This document shows, one piece after another, positions 33,774 to 43,015 of a stretch of DNA of 64,000 nucleotides. Each line of letters opens with the position of its first letter. Within the stretch, counting starts at the first letter, position 1. The notes below the pieces were generated by a model, which was not told the DNA's origin, ran no database searches, and worked only from the letters and a program-made list of their open reading frames with translations. The stretch comes from JAHEAO01 sp942492375 (lineage in GTDB: Bacteria > Pseudomonadota > Alphaproteobacteria > Rhodobacterales > Rhodobacteraceae), in contig CALOEL010000002.1 of NCBI GenBank assembly GCA_942492375.1, forward strand, positions 393,131 to 457,130. Direction: 5' to 3'. The translations under genes and the position numbers were made by a program.

Positions 33774-35186
33774 TTGGTATTCAGCGAGATTGCAGACCGG
33801 CTGACCCGCACGGTCGAGGCGGCGCAGGACACCCTAAGCGAGGCCTTTTTCGAACCGGTGATCCGGCTGGGGGTCACGGGCCTTTCGCGGGCCGGCAAGA
33901 CCGTATTCATCACGTCGCTTGTCGCCAACCTGATCGACCGTGGTCGGATGCCGCAACTGGTCGCCGCCGCGAACGGCCGGATCAGGACGGCCTATCTGCA
34001 ACCGCAACCCGACGACACCGTGCCGCGCTTCGACTACGAAGCGCATCTTGGGGCCCTGACGTCAACCGACCCGCACTGGCCGGACTCGACCCGCGCGGTT
34101 AGTGAACTGCGCCTTTCCCTGCGTGTCCAGCCCGGCGGGCTTCTGGGATCTGTCTCGGGACCGCGCACGGTTCATCTCGACATCATCGACTATCCCGGCG
34201 AATGGCTTCTGGATCTCGTATTGCTTGAAAAAAGCTACTCCGACTGGTCCGAGGAGACCTTCAAGCGGCTGGAAAGTCGCGCTATGGGGGGTGCTTTTCT
34301 GACGCAAGCCGCAGCCACCGATCCCGCCGCAAAGCTGGACGAGCCGACGGCAAAGGCGCTTGCCGAGGCTTTCGCTGGATATCTCAAGGCGGCACGGGCG
34401 GCGGGCTATTCCGATTGCACACCGGGCCGATTCCTGTTGCCGGGCGATCTTGCAGGGTCGCCGGTGCTGACCTTCGCGCCCCTGCCAAAGCCCGACCGGA
34501 CCACACGCGGCACCCTTTGGCGCGAGATGGAGCGCCGATTCGACGCCTACAAGCGTCAGGTCGTCAAGCCCTTCTTCCGCGACCACTTCGCCCGGATCGA
34601 CCGGCAAATCGTGCTGGTCGATGCGCTGGGCGCCATCCATGCCGGTCCGCAGGCGACAGAGGATCTGCGGCGCGCCATGGCCGAGATCCTTGGCGCCTTC
34701 CGTCCGGGGCGCAACGCCTTCCTCAGCAAGCTTCTGCTGGGCAAGCGGGTTGAAAAGATCCTGTTCGCCGCGACCAAGGCCGATCATCTGCATCACAGCC
34801 AGCACCCGCGCTTGACCGCGATCATGGAGGCGCTGGTGAAAGAGGCCCGGTCTCGCGCCGACTTCTCGGGCGCACAGACCGCTGCGATGTCGATCGCGGC
34901 GATCCGCGCGACGATCGAAGAGACGGTCGAGCACAATGGCCGAAGCCTGGACTGCGTGCGCGGAACGCTGGTGAATGGCAAGCAGGCCGCGTTCTTCCCG
35001 GGGAACTTGCCCGACGATCCTGCGCGGCTTCTGGGACCTGCGCGCGAAGGGGTCGAAAGCTGGCTCGACGAGGATTACCAGATCATGACATTCGCACCGG
35101 CCCGCCTGACGCTGAGGCCGGGCGAGGGACCACCGCATATCCGTTTGGACAAGGCCGTCGAGTTTCTACTGGGGGACCGCTTGTGA
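33774..35186 (+). CDS. YcjX-like (DUF463) predicted P-loop ATPase/GTPase
   Basis: The product resembles YcjX, a phage-shock-associated P-loop protein of unknown function. GVTGLSRAGKTVFITSL holds the Walker A (GLSRAGKT, residues 36-43); HLDIIDYPGEWLLDL and LFAATKADHLHHSQHP are further family segments. I place the start at TTG 33774, preceded by GAGGGCAGGG, because the family begins about 30 residues before the P-loop; an upstream TTG at 33699 has no support. The gene overlaps the acetyltransferase gene by GTGA, and a YcjF-like gene follows, repeating the ycjX-ycjF pairing of enterobacteria. Confidence 0.87.
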   Translation: MVFSEIADRLTRTVEAAQDTLSEAFFEPVIRLGVTGLSRAGKTVFITSLVANLIDRGRMPQLVAAANGRIRTAYLQPQPDDTVPRFDYEAHLGALTSTDPHWPDSTRAVSELRLSLRVQPGGLLGSVSGPRTVHLDIIDYPGEWLLDLVLLEKSYSDWSEETFKRLESRAMGGAFLTQAAATDPAAKLDEPTAKALAEAFAGYLKAARAAGYSDCTPGRFLLPGDLAGSPVLTFAPLPKPDRTTRGTLWREMERRFDAYKRQVVKPFFRDHFARIDRQIVLVDALGAIHAGPQATEDLRRAMAEILGAFRPGRNAFLSKLLLGKRVEKILFAATKADHLHHSQHPRLTAIMEALVKEARSRADFSGAQTAAMSIAAIRATIEETVEHNGRSLDCVRGTLVNGKQAAFFPGNLPDDPARLLGPAREGVESWLDEDYQIMTFAPARLTLRPGEGPPHIRLDKAVEFLLGDRL

Positions 35187-35629
35187 CGGTTCGTCTGACC
35201 CCCGCCAAGAGGCGCGACCAGCGTCCGATTGCCGCGATCCTGCGTTGCTGTCACGACGAGGCCGACTGGCTGCCGAGGTCGTCGCCTGCGGCCGGTCACC
35301 ACGACGGGGCGCGTCTTCTTCTGGCGCGAACCGAGGTCACCGTGGTGCGCAGCCGCCGGCATGTTCTGGGCTTCATCGCGCGCTCGGGCGCGTCGATCCA
35401 GTCACTCTACCTCGCGCCGCAGGCAAGAGGCCAGGGCTTGGGGCGGCGCTTGCTCGATCATGCCAAGGCCGGGGCGGACCGGCTTGATCTGTGGACCCAC
35501 CAAGCCAACCGCGAAGCGCGTGCCTTCTACGCGCGGCAGGGATTTTTCGAGAATCGGCTGACCAACGGCGAAGGCAATGACGAAAAGCTGCCGGATGTTC
35601 ACCTGATTTGGGCTAAGGGAATGGCATGA
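35183..35629 (+). CDS. GNAT-family N-acetyltransferase
   Basis: This 148-residue protein starts at a GTG overlapping the ycjX-like stop. It has the acetyl-CoA-binding motif A, SLYLAPQARGQGLGRRLLDHAK (key residues RGQGLG), and the motif-B region LWTHQANREARAFYARQGF, typical of small-molecule or N-terminal GNAT enzymes. The substrate is unknown. Its stop overlaps the start of the YcjF-like gene, so the three genes form one translationally coupled operon. Confidence 0.87.
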   Translation: MTVRLTPAKRRDQRPIAAILRCCHDEADWLPRSSPAAGHHDGARLLLARTEVTVVRSRRHVLGFIARSGASIQSLYLAPQARGQGLGRRLLDHAKAGADRLDLWTHQANREARAFYARQGFFENRLTNGEGNDEKLPDVHLIWAKGMA

Positions 35630-36627
35630 GCGAACGCAAGGGACCGGTCCTGATCGAACTTGACGAAGCGCCGCAGGCGACGCCGGCCACCGCGCCGCCG
35701 GTGCCGGATTTGTCCGACCGGCCGACTGGCCAGGCGATGCAGACGGTCGCGGTTCTGGCCGCGCGTCCGCCTTCGCGATTGGCACGCTGGTTCTGGCGGC
35801 TTCTGGGGGCAATTCTGGCTTTCGCCCTGTCGCTCTGGGCATGGGATTTCGTGACCGGGCTGATCGCGCGCAATACCGTTCTGGGCTATGCCGCGATGGG
35901 CCTTCTGGGCGCGTTCCTGCTGGTCTGCCTTGCCATCGTCATCCGCGAATGGGCCGCCTTCGCGCGGCTCAAACGCCTCGATGCCGTGCATCGCGAGGCC
36001 GAGGCCGCCATCGTTTCGGGCGACGTCGCGGCCGCGCGCCGGGTGTCGGACCATATCGCGGGCCTGTATACCGGGCGAGATGCGATGAAATGGCCGTTGC
36101 AAAAGCTTGCCGAGCGGCGCGGCGATCTGCTGGACGCCGACGCACTTCTCGGCCTGACAGAGATGGAACTGCTTGCCCCGCTTGACGCCGCTGCCCGACG
36201 TGAAATCGAGACCGCGGCCCGTCAGGTCGCGACCGTCACTGCAATCGTGCCGCTGGCGCTTGCCGATGTGGCAACCGCCCTGACCGCCAATGTCCGCATG
36301 ATCCGCCGGATCGCCGAGATTTACGGTGGGCGGTCGGGCACCTTGGGCAGCTGGCGGCTGACCCGGTCGGTGATGACACACCTGGTGGCCACCGGGGCCG
36401 TCGCGGTGGGCGACGACCTGATCGGATCGATCGCCGGCGGCGGTGTTCTGTCGAAAGTGTCACGCCGCTTTGGCGAGGGCGTGGTCAACGGTGCCTTGAC
36501 CGCACGCGTCGGCATCGCGGCCATCGAGGTCTGCAGGCCGTTGCCCTTCGCGCGGCTCAAGCGACCAAGTGTGACCGGGCTGGTCCAGCGCGCGTTGACG
36601 GGCCTGTTCGGGATGGGCCGCGGTTGA
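35626..36627 (+). CDS. YcjF-like TIGR01620/DUF697 inner-membrane protein
   Basis: The 333-residue protein has a proline-rich acidic N terminus, two transmembrane segments (LLGAILAFALSLWAWDFVTG and MGLLGAFLLVCLAIVI), then a cytoplasmic DUF697-type domain (ANVRMIRRIAEIYGGRSGTL, VATGAVAVGDDLIGSIAGGGVL). This is the YcjF/TIGR01620 pattern. YcjX and YcjF are usually encoded together and linked to envelope stress; here a GNAT gene is inserted between them. Confidence 0.87.
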   Translation: MSERKGPVLIELDEAPQATPATAPPVPDLSDRPTGQAMQTVAVLAARPPSRLARWFWRLLGAILAFALSLWAWDFVTGLIARNTVLGYAAMGLLGAFLLVCLAIVIREWAAFARLKRLDAVHREAEAAIVSGDVAAARRVSDHIAGLYTGRDAMKWPLQKLAERRGDLLDADALLGLTEMELLAPLDAAARREIETAARQVATVTAIVPLALADVATALTANVRMIRRIAEIYGGRSGTLGSWRLTRSVMTHLVATGAVAVGDDLIGSIAGGGVLSKVSRRFGEGVVNGALTARVGIAAIEVCRPLPFARLKRPSVTGLVQRALTGLFGMGRG

Positions 36628-36697
36628 AGGTTCTTGCCGGAATCCCGTCGCCCGGATAGGACTGTGCCGGGGGCCGTGCGAACGGAAGGGCATCGGC

Positions 36698-39385
36698 ATG
36701 ACAGGCGAACTCGCGCTGCTGGGCGTTCTGGTGCTTGGCTACCTGGTCTTCCGGCAACGCGGACAAATCGCCGCCTTGGAGCGGCGGGTCGCGCAGGTGC
36801 AAGGTGACCAGAGCACGCCGACGCCCACCGAACCCGCCGCGACAGCCCCGGCCCCGGCTAAAGCATCTGCACCCGCCACGGCTGCGGAAAACCCGCGGCT
36901 TGCGGCGAGGTCGGCGCGCGACATCGCGCCAGACAAGCCACAGCCGGAGATCGTAACGCCGGATCGCGTCCAGCCGCGTGCCTTTGTCTTTCGTGCCGAA
37001 ACCGTCGCCGCACTCGCCGCGTGGCTGAAGGTCAACTGGTTCCTTGCCATTGCGGCCCTGTCGCTGGCGCTGGCAGGCGTCTTCCTGGTGCAATACGGCG
37101 TCGAACACGGCATCGTCACACCCTTCTGGCGGGTCATCAGTGCCGCTTGCCTCGGGATCGCATTGATCTGGTTCGGCGAGGTCGTGCGGCGGCGGGCTGG
37201 GGACGAAGGCGGCAATGCTTCGGACTATTTGCCCTCGACATTCTCTGGCGCCGGGCTTGTGGCCCTGTTCGCGGCAGTTCTTTCCGCCCACCACCTGTAT
37301 GGATTTATCGGGCCAGGCGGGGCGCTGGTCTGGCTGGTCCTTGTTGCCGTCGTCGCTGTTGCGCTCGGCTGGTTCTATGGACCCTTCCTGACGGTCGTCG
37401 GCATCCTCGGTTCCACGGCTGCGCCGTTCCTGGTTGGCGGGCAGAGCGATACCCCCGAACTCTTCTACTATTACTTTGCCCTCATCGCCGCGGCTGCCCT
37501 GTTCGTCGATGCGTTCAAGCGTTGGGCCTGGGTCTCGGCCTTCGCGCTGATCTTCACGTTCGGCGCGTCGTGGATGCTGTTCGCCGGCGGGGCCGGCGAT
37601 GCGCATTACCTGGCTTTCGGGTTGATCGCGGCGGCACTCTCCGTCGCGGTGCCGACGCTGTCTCTGGTTCCGGGCCATACTGGTCCGACGGTCCTGAGCC
37701 TGTTCGGCAACTTTACGACCATACCCGCCGGGCGACAGAAAGCATGGCCCGCCTTTCCCACCCGTCTGGCTTTTGCAAGCTTCGCCGCGGCCGCTGGCGT
37801 CGTCTTGCTGGTTGCACGGAAGGATGCTGGAGAAGCGGAAGTCTGGCTTGCGATCGCGTCGCTTGCATTGCTGTTCCTTGGCGCAACCATCTGGTGCCGG
37901 AGGGCGCCGGCGCTGGACGATCTGGCAGTGATCCCGCCGGTGGCTTTCCTGCTGATCCTTGCGGATCAGGCGATTTCCTACGGCACGCTATACCAGACGT
38001 TCATCAATCCGGCCCATCTGGAACCTGAAGCCGCGAGGCCGCTCGAGGTGAGCATTCTCGCGGCGATCGCATTGATCGGCTCGGCCTTGGCACATTGGCG
38101 TGGCCTGTTTCCCGGCCAGCGGGCGGCATTGTGGTCGGCGGGTGCGGCGCTTTTTGCACCAGTCGCTGTGGTCCTGCTGGAACTGACCTGGAGTCCGACG
38201 CGAATGCTGGGGGCGGGAGCGTGGGCCGGTCACGTCATGGTCGTCGCCGCCGCGATGGTGCTGTTCGCAATCCAGACCGCGCGGCGCGATGGTGCGGATC
38301 GCCGCCGCACCGCGTTATTCGCGCTTTCGGTGCTGACGATGATATCGCTGGCGCTAATTCTCGTGCTTTCTTCGACCGCGCTGACGTTGGCGCTGGCCGG
38401 AATGGTGCTGGGTGCGGCAGTGATAGATCAGCGGCTGAACCTGCGGCCGGTCACGGTGCTGGTCCATGCGGGGGCTGCAGTGATCGCCTGGCGACTTATC
38501 GTTGACCCCGGTCTGGTCTGGGCGGGTGACGCACCCTTGTGGGAGGTTCTGCTCGCCTATCTCGGCACGACGGCGCTCTTGGCCGCCAGTGCGCTGACGC
38601 TGCGCCAGCGCTCCCGCAAGGATGCGGAGACCACCGCCGAGTCCGCTGTCTGGGTCGCGCTGGCGCTGCTGGCGAACGTGCTGATCTACAAGGCGATGGG
38701 CCCGGCTGCCGATGGTCATGCGGTGTTCAGTCTTCAGGGCCTTGTCTGGCTGGTCTCGATGGCGAACCAGCTTTACCGCCTGCGCGTCGGAGGGCCGCTT
38801 CGCTGGGTGCGGGTCGTGCTGTCGGTGATCTTCGGCCTGGTCGCCGCGGTTCTGATCGGGGTTGCGCTCTTGCTGGCCAATCCGCTCGACTACGGAAATC
38901 CGGTTGCGGGCCCGCTGGTTTTCGACAGCCTGTTCATCGCATACCTGCTGCCGGCGCTTCCGCTGGCACTGATCGGCTGGCGCTTCGACCACCTGCCGCG
39001 AGTGTTGCGCGCCGCTTCCGGTATCCTTGCAGCCTTATTTGCGAGCTTCTACACGGCGTTGGAAATCCGACGCTTCTGGCATGGCCGTGATCTGTCGGCG
39101 CCCGGCGTTCTGGATGGCGAGTTGTACAGCTACACCGTGGCACTTTTGCTGGCCTCGGTCGCGCTTTTGTTCATCGCCTTCTGGCAACGCTCGCACCTGC
39201 TGCGTCAGGTCGCGGTGGCGGGCGTTACATTGACCATCGCCAAGGTGTTCCTGATCGACATGGCAGGACTGGCAGGTCTTTACCGCGTGGCGTCGTTCCT
39301 CGGGCTGGGCCTGTCGCTGGCAGGACTTGCCTGGATCGTGCGCAGGATGACGGCACAGTGGGATGTAGTGCCCGCTTCGAAATAG
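36698..39385 (+). CDS. DUF2339 polytopic membrane protein
   Basis: The 895-residue protein starts with a short membrane anchor (LALLGVLVLGYLVF), then a coiled segment (GQIAALERRVAQVQ) and an Ala/Pro-rich linker to about residue 85. More than twenty hydrophobic segments follow to the C terminus. The first of these, around WLKVNWFLAIAALSLALAGVFLVQYGVEHG, is the conserved opening of DUF2339 proteins. The function of the family is unknown. GGAAGGG lies about 12 bases before the ATG. It is followed by the ileS promoter, so it is probably the end of its transcription unit. Confidence 0.87.
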   Translation: MTGELALLGVLVLGYLVFRQRGQIAALERRVAQVQGDQSTPTPTEPAATAPAPAKASAPATAAENPRLAARSARDIAPDKPQPEIVTPDRVQPRAFVFRAETVAALAAWLKVNWFLAIAALSLALAGVFLVQYGVEHGIVTPFWRVISAACLGIALIWFGEVVRRRAGDEGGNASDYLPSTFSGAGLVALFAAVLSAHHLYGFIGPGGALVWLVLVAVVAVALGWFYGPFLTVVGILGSTAAPFLVGGQSDTPELFYYYFALIAAAALFVDAFKRWAWVSAFALIFTFGASWMLFAGGAGDAHYLAFGLIAAALSVAVPTLSLVPGHTGPTVLSLFGNFTTIPAGRQKAWPAFPTRLAFASFAAAAGVVLLVARKDAGEAEVWLAIASLALLFLGATIWCRRAPALDDLAVIPPVAFLLILADQAISYGTLYQTFINPAHLEPEAARPLEVSILAAIALIGSALAHWRGLFPGQRAALWSAGAALFAPVAVVLLELTWSPTRMLGAGAWAGHVMVVAAAMVLFAIQTARRDGADRRRTALFALSVLTMISLALILVLSSTALTLALAGMVLGAAVIDQRLNLRPVTVLVHAGAAVIAWRLIVDPGLVWAGDAPLWEVLLAYLGTTALLAASALTLRQRSRKDAETTAESAVWVALALLANVLIYKAMGPAADGHAVFSLQGLVWLVSMANQLYRLRVGGPLRWVRVVLSVIFGLVAAVLIGVALLLANPLDYGNPVAGPLVFDSLFIAYLLPALPLALIGWRFDHLPRVLRAASGILAALFASFYTALEIRRFWHGRDLSAPGVLDGELYSYTVALLLASVALLFIAFWQRSHLLRQVAVAGVTLTIAKVFLIDMAGLAGLYRVASFLGLGLSLAGLAWIVRRMTAQWDVVPASK

Positions 39386-39389
39386 GCGC

Positions 39390-39418
39390 TGGACGCTCCA
39401 AATTCCCGCTTTTATAAG
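39390..39418 (+). promoter_or_regulatory. Sigma-70-type promoter for the ileS leader: TGGACG-N17-TATAAG
   Basis: A -35 box TGGACG (39390-39395) and a -10 box TATAAG (39413-39418) are separated by the optimal 17 bases. Transcription would start near 39425, about 15 bases before the leader-peptide start codon. The -10 box also lies in the small palindrome CGCTT-TTAT-AAGCG. Confidence 0.6.
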
Positions 39419-39439
39419 CGCCTCATGCAGCGGAGCCTG

Positions 39440-39475
39440 ATGATTGTCATTCGAATTATCGGCCCGGCGCTCTGA
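39440..39475 (+). CDS. Candidate ileS leader peptide MIVIRIIGPAL
   Basis: A complete 11-codon ORF (ATG ATT GTC ATT CGA ATT ATC GGC CCG GCG CTC TGA) follows a good promoter and has GGAG four bases upstream. Four of its ten residues after Met are isoleucine, with two in a row just before a GC-rich hairpin, and one is valine. This is the layout of an attenuation leader that senses charged tRNA-Ile, placed 80 bases before the isoleucyl-tRNA synthetase gene. Conservation in relatives is not known to me. Confidence 0.6.
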   Translation: MIVIRIIGPAL

Positions 39476-39493
39476 GGATCAGGGGCGCCGGCC
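39461..39493 (+). promoter_or_regulatory. GC-rich hairpin overlapping the leader peptide end, possible attenuator
   Basis: Left arm GGCCCGGCGCTC (39461-39472) pairs with GGGCGCCGGCC (39483-39493): four pairs, one bulged C, then seven pairs including one G-U, around a 10-base loop that holds the leader stop codon. A ribosome stalled at the Ile codons would cover the left arm. GCGCCG at 39510-39515 could pair with either arm as the alternative. There is no U-tract, so control by anti-SD masking or Rho is more likely than intrinsic termination. Confidence 0.45.
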
Positions 39494-39555
39494 CATGGTG
39501 TGGAAACCCGCGCCGACCATTCCGCAACATCCGAATTCTGACAAGGACGCCAAGC

Positions 39556-42507
39556 ATGTGCGCCGATACGCCCGACTACAAAGCCACGCTGAACCTGCCG
39601 CAGACCGACTTTCCGATGCGCGCGGGCCTGCCGAACCGTGAACCCGGCTGGCTGGAGCGGTGGGAAAAGATCGGTGTCTACGACCGTCTGCGCGAGAAGG
39701 AGGGGCGCGAGCCTTTCACATTGCATGACGGCCCGCCCTATGCCAACGGGCATCTCCATATCGGGCATGCGCTGAACAAGATCCTGAAGGACATGGTGGT
39801 GCGCAGCCAGCAGATGATGGGCAAGGATGCGCGCTACATCCCGGGCTGGGACTGCCACGGCCTGCCGATCGAATGGAAGATCGAGGAGCAATACCGCGCC
39901 AAGGGCCAGGACAAGGACGCCGTCGATACCATCGCCTTCCGCCAAGAATGCCGCAAATTCGCCGAGGGTTGGATCGACATCCAGCGCGACGAGTTCAAGC
40001 GACTCGGCGTGACCGGCAACTGGGCCGATCCGTACCTGACCATGAACTACCACGCCGAGCGTGTGATCGCCGAGGAGTTCATGAAATTCCTGATGAACGG
40101 CACACTTTATCGCGGTTCGAAGCCGGTGATGTGGTCGCCCGTCGAAAAGACCGCCCTGGCCGAAGCCGAGGTCGAGTATCACGATCACCAAAGCCCCACC
40201 ATCTGGGTTCGCTTCCCGGTGATCCGTGGCGGCAATGTCCTGTTGGCCGAAGAGGATGTGGACGAATACGCCGCCGCTGATCAGGCGCTTCTGGCCGATG
40301 ATCTGCATGAAGCCTCGGTGGTTATCTGGACCACGACGCCATGGACCATCCCGCAGAACCGCGCAGTCTGCTTCGGCCCCGGCATTACCTACGGGCTCTA
40401 TGAAGTGACCGAAACGCCGGAGGAATGCTGGGCAACGGTCGGCGACAAATACCTGATGGCCGAAACTCTGGCCGAACAGATCTTTGTGCAAGCGAGGGTC
40501 GAGGGCTTCCGCCAGATCCGCCACGTCTCGGCGCAGGAACTGGCAGGGCTGCTGCTCGCGCATCCCCTTCGCGGCGCGGCGGACAACGGCGAGTGGGACT
40601 ATGACGTGCCGATGTTCCCCGGCGATCACGTCACCGAAGACGCCGGCACCGGCTTTGTGCATACCGCCCCCAGCCACGGTGATGACGATTACCAGATCGG
40701 CCTGAAACACGGCCTGCCGATGACCTACAACGTGCTGGAGGACGGCTCTTTCCGCTCCGACCTGCCCTTGTTCGGTGGCGAGGTGATCATTACACCCAAG
40801 GGCAAGGACGGCGGCGCCAACAAGACCGTTATCGACAAGCTGGTCGAGGCCGGCGCGCTTCTGGCGCGGGGCCGCATCACCCATAGCTATCCGCATTCTT
40901 GGCGCTCCAAGGCGCCGCTGATCTACCGCAATACCCCACAGTGGTTCGCCGCCATCGACAAACCGGTGGGCGACGGCCAGGACGAGTATGGCACCACCAT
41001 CCGCGAACGGGCGCTGACGAGTATCGACAAGCTTGTCAAATGGACCCCCCAAACCGGCCGCAACCGGCTTTACTCGATGATCGAGGCGCGTCCCGACTGG
41101 GTTCTGTCGCGCCAGCGCGCCTGGGGCGTGCCGCTGACCTGTTTTGTCAAGGTTGGCGCCAAACCCGAGGATGACGATTTCCTATTGCGCGACGAGACCG
41201 TCAACAAACGCATCATTGAGGCGTTCGAGGCCGAGGGCGCCGATTGCTGGTATGCCGATGGTTTCAAAGAACGCATGCTGAGCGATCTTCATGACCCGGA
41301 CGCCTACGAACAGGTCTTCGATATTCTCGACGTCTGGTTCGATTCAGGCTCCACCCACGCCTTCGTGCTGCGTGACCGACCGGACGGGTCAGAGGATGGC
41401 CTCGCCGATCTCTATCTCGAAGGCACCGACCAGCATCGCGGCTGGTTCCATTCCTCCATGCTGCAAGCCTGCGGCACAATCGGTCGCGCGCCCTATCGTG
41501 GCGTCCTGACGCACGGCTTCACGCTCGATGCCAAGGGCAACAAGATGTCGAAATCGCTTGGCAACACGGTCGCGCCGGAAAAGGTCGTGCAGCAATACGG
41601 CGCCGATATCCTTCGGCTCTGGGTGGCGCAGTCCGACTATACCGCCGACCTGAGGATCGGTGATGAAATCCTGAAAGGCACCGCTGACAGCTATCGCCGC
41701 CTTCGCAACACGATGCGGTTCCTTCTGGGGTCACTTGCGCAGTTCACTGAAGCCGACCGGATCGAACCGTCCGAGATGCCCGAACTCGAACGCTGGGTGC
41801 TGCACCGCCTTGCCGTGCTGGATCATAAGGTGCGCACCGGCTACGCTGCGTATGACTTCCAAGGTGTGTTCAAGGAACTGTTCACCTTCGCCACGGTCGA
41901 CCTGTCGGCGTTCTATTTCGACATCCGCAAAGACGTGCTTTATTGCGACGGCGACACACGCGAGCGCCGCGCAGCGCGGACGGTGCTCGATATCCTCTTC
42001 CACCGCCTGACCACATGGCTCGCCCCGATCCTGACATTCACGATGGAGGAGGTCTGGCTTGAACGCTTCCCCGGCGATGAAAGTTCTGTCCACCTCGTCG
42101 ACATGCCCGCCACGCCCGCCGACTGGCTCGATGAACCGCTGGCCGCGAAATGGTCCGCGATCCGCCGCATCCGCCGCGTGGTCACGGCAGCGCTCGAGAT
42201 CCAGCGCCAGGACAAGGTGATCGGCGCCTCGCTCGAGGCCGCCCCGGTCGTCCATGTCGAGGACATGCAGGCGCTTGCCGCCGCTCGCACGGTGCCATTC
42301 GCCGATATCTGCATCACCTCGGGCATCACGCTGTCAGCTGATCCCAGCCCCGCCGAGGCGTTCCGCCTTCCCGAAGTCGACGGCGTGGGCGTGGTTTTCG
42401 AGAAGGCTGACGGAGAGAAATGCCAGCGCTGCTGGAAGATCCTGCCGGATGTCGGCGCCCATGATCATCCCGGCGTCTGCGGACGCTGCGACGCCGCGCT
42501 GGCCTGA
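39556..42507 (+). CDS. ileS: Isoleucyl-tRNA synthetase
   Basis: This 983-residue class I synthetase has the HIGH motif (residues 68-71, in NGHLHIGHALNK), the KMSKS motif (about 663-667, in GNKMSKSLGN), a large CP1 editing domain between them and a C-terminal zinc-binding module with four cysteines (KCQRCW and CGRCD). It charges tRNA-Ile with isoleucine and edits valine. AGGA lies about 10 bases before the ATG. The upstream region has a promoter and a leader ORF rich in Ile codons, so supply of charged tRNA-Ile may control expression. Confidence 0.97.
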   Translation: MCADTPDYKATLNLPQTDFPMRAGLPNREPGWLERWEKIGVYDRLREKEGREPFTLHDGPPYANGHLHIGHALNKILKDMVVRSQQMMGKDARYIPGWDCHGLPIEWKIEEQYRAKGQDKDAVDTIAFRQECRKFAEGWIDIQRDEFKRLGVTGNWADPYLTMNYHAERVIAEEFMKFLMNGTLYRGSKPVMWSPVEKTALAEAEVEYHDHQSPTIWVRFPVIRGGNVLLAEEDVDEYAAADQALLADDLHEASVVIWTTTPWTIPQNRAVCFGPGITYGLYEVTETPEECWATVGDKYLMAETLAEQIFVQARVEGFRQIRHVSAQELAGLLLAHPLRGAADNGEWDYDVPMFPGDHVTEDAGTGFVHTAPSHGDDDYQIGLKHGLPMTYNVLEDGSFRSDLPLFGGEVIITPKGKDGGANKTVIDKLVEAGALLARGRITHSYPHSWRSKAPLIYRNTPQWFAAIDKPVGDGQDEYGTTIRERALTSIDKLVKWTPQTGRNRLYSMIEARPDWVLSRQRAWGVPLTCFVKVGAKPEDDDFLLRDETVNKRIIEAFEAEGADCWYADGFKERMLSDLHDPDAYEQVFDILDVWFDSGSTHAFVLRDRPDGSEDGLADLYLEGTDQHRGWFHSSMLQACGTIGRAPYRGVLTHGFTLDAKGNKMSKSLGNTVAPEKVVQQYGADILRLWVAQSDYTADLRIGDEILKGTADSYRRLRNTMRFLLGSLAQFTEADRIEPSEMPELERWVLHRLAVLDHKVRTGYAAYDFQGVFKELFTFATVDLSAFYFDIRKDVLYCDGDTRERRAARTVLDILFHRLTTWLAPILTFTMEEVWLERFPGDESSVHLVDMPATPADWLDEPLAAKWSAIRRIRRVVTAALEIQRQDKVIGASLEAAPVVHVEDMQALAAARTVPFADICITSGITLSADPSPAEAFRLPEVDGVGVVFEKADGEKCQRCWKILPDVGAHDHPGVCGRCDAALA

Positions 42508-42517
42508 CCACGCATCC

Positions 42518-43015
42518 CTAGCGCGGGTAGCCGAACTCTCGCGTGATTGCCCAGAATTCGCGGTTAAGCTCGCCAAGATCGCCTATGGCTGACCTGATTT
42601 CGGTCAGTGCGGCCTCGTCAAGTTCGGTGCTCTGGCCCATCTTGATCTCGTCTCTGCGATCGGCGATCCGCATCAGGATCGTGCGGACATTGCCGCTGTC
42701 GGGATCGAAGGCATAGATGGAATGATTGTAGCGGTTGCGCGCCCCGGAAAGCCGGACCAGCTTCTTGGTTGCGGCAAGGATGCGCTTTCTCTCTGGCGCG
42801 GCGGTGCGCGGCAGCTTTGCCAGCCGTTCCACCAGATCGACGCGCGCGCGCATCGTGTTGAGTGTCAGGAACAGGATGACGGCGGTTTCCTTGTCCACCT
42901 TCGCCAAACCCGCAATGAGGTGCACGAGAAGGCTTTCAGTATTCGTCCAAGTGTAATTCAAACGTCCGATCTGAAGCAGAGCTTCATCGAATGACAGGGC
43001 GGGTTGGCCGCTCAT
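42518..43015 (-). CDS. Hypothetical protein with HEPN-type R-x4-H motif
   Basis: The 165-residue all-helical protein has no family I can name with certainty. It contains GARNRYNHSIY, with R93 and H98 forming the R-x4-H pattern of HEPN ribonucleases, preceded by helices typical of that fold. Its start overlaps the stop of the LuxR-type regulator gene by four bases, so it is co-translated with it. It may be a degenerate HEPN domain used for protein contact, or an active RNase. The stop lies 10 bases from the convergent ileS stop. Confidence 0.7.
   Translation of the reverse strand: MSGQPALSFDEALLQIGRLNYTWTNTESLLVHLIAGLAKVDKETAVILFLTLNTMRARVDLVERLAKLPRTAAPERKRILAATKKLVRLSGARNRYNHSIYAFDPDSGNVRTILMRIADRRDEIKMGQSTELDEAALTEIRSAIGDLGELNREFWAITREFGYPR

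Noticed and set aside
39386..39555. T-box riboswitch before ileS
   Set aside because: No T-box core sequence or specifier stem; the short Ile-rich ORF explains the region better, and T-boxes are not expected in this lineage.
39412..41052. 546-codon open frame on the minus strand over ileS
   Set aside because: It is antisense to the certain ileS gene; long open antisense frames are normal in high-GC DNA.
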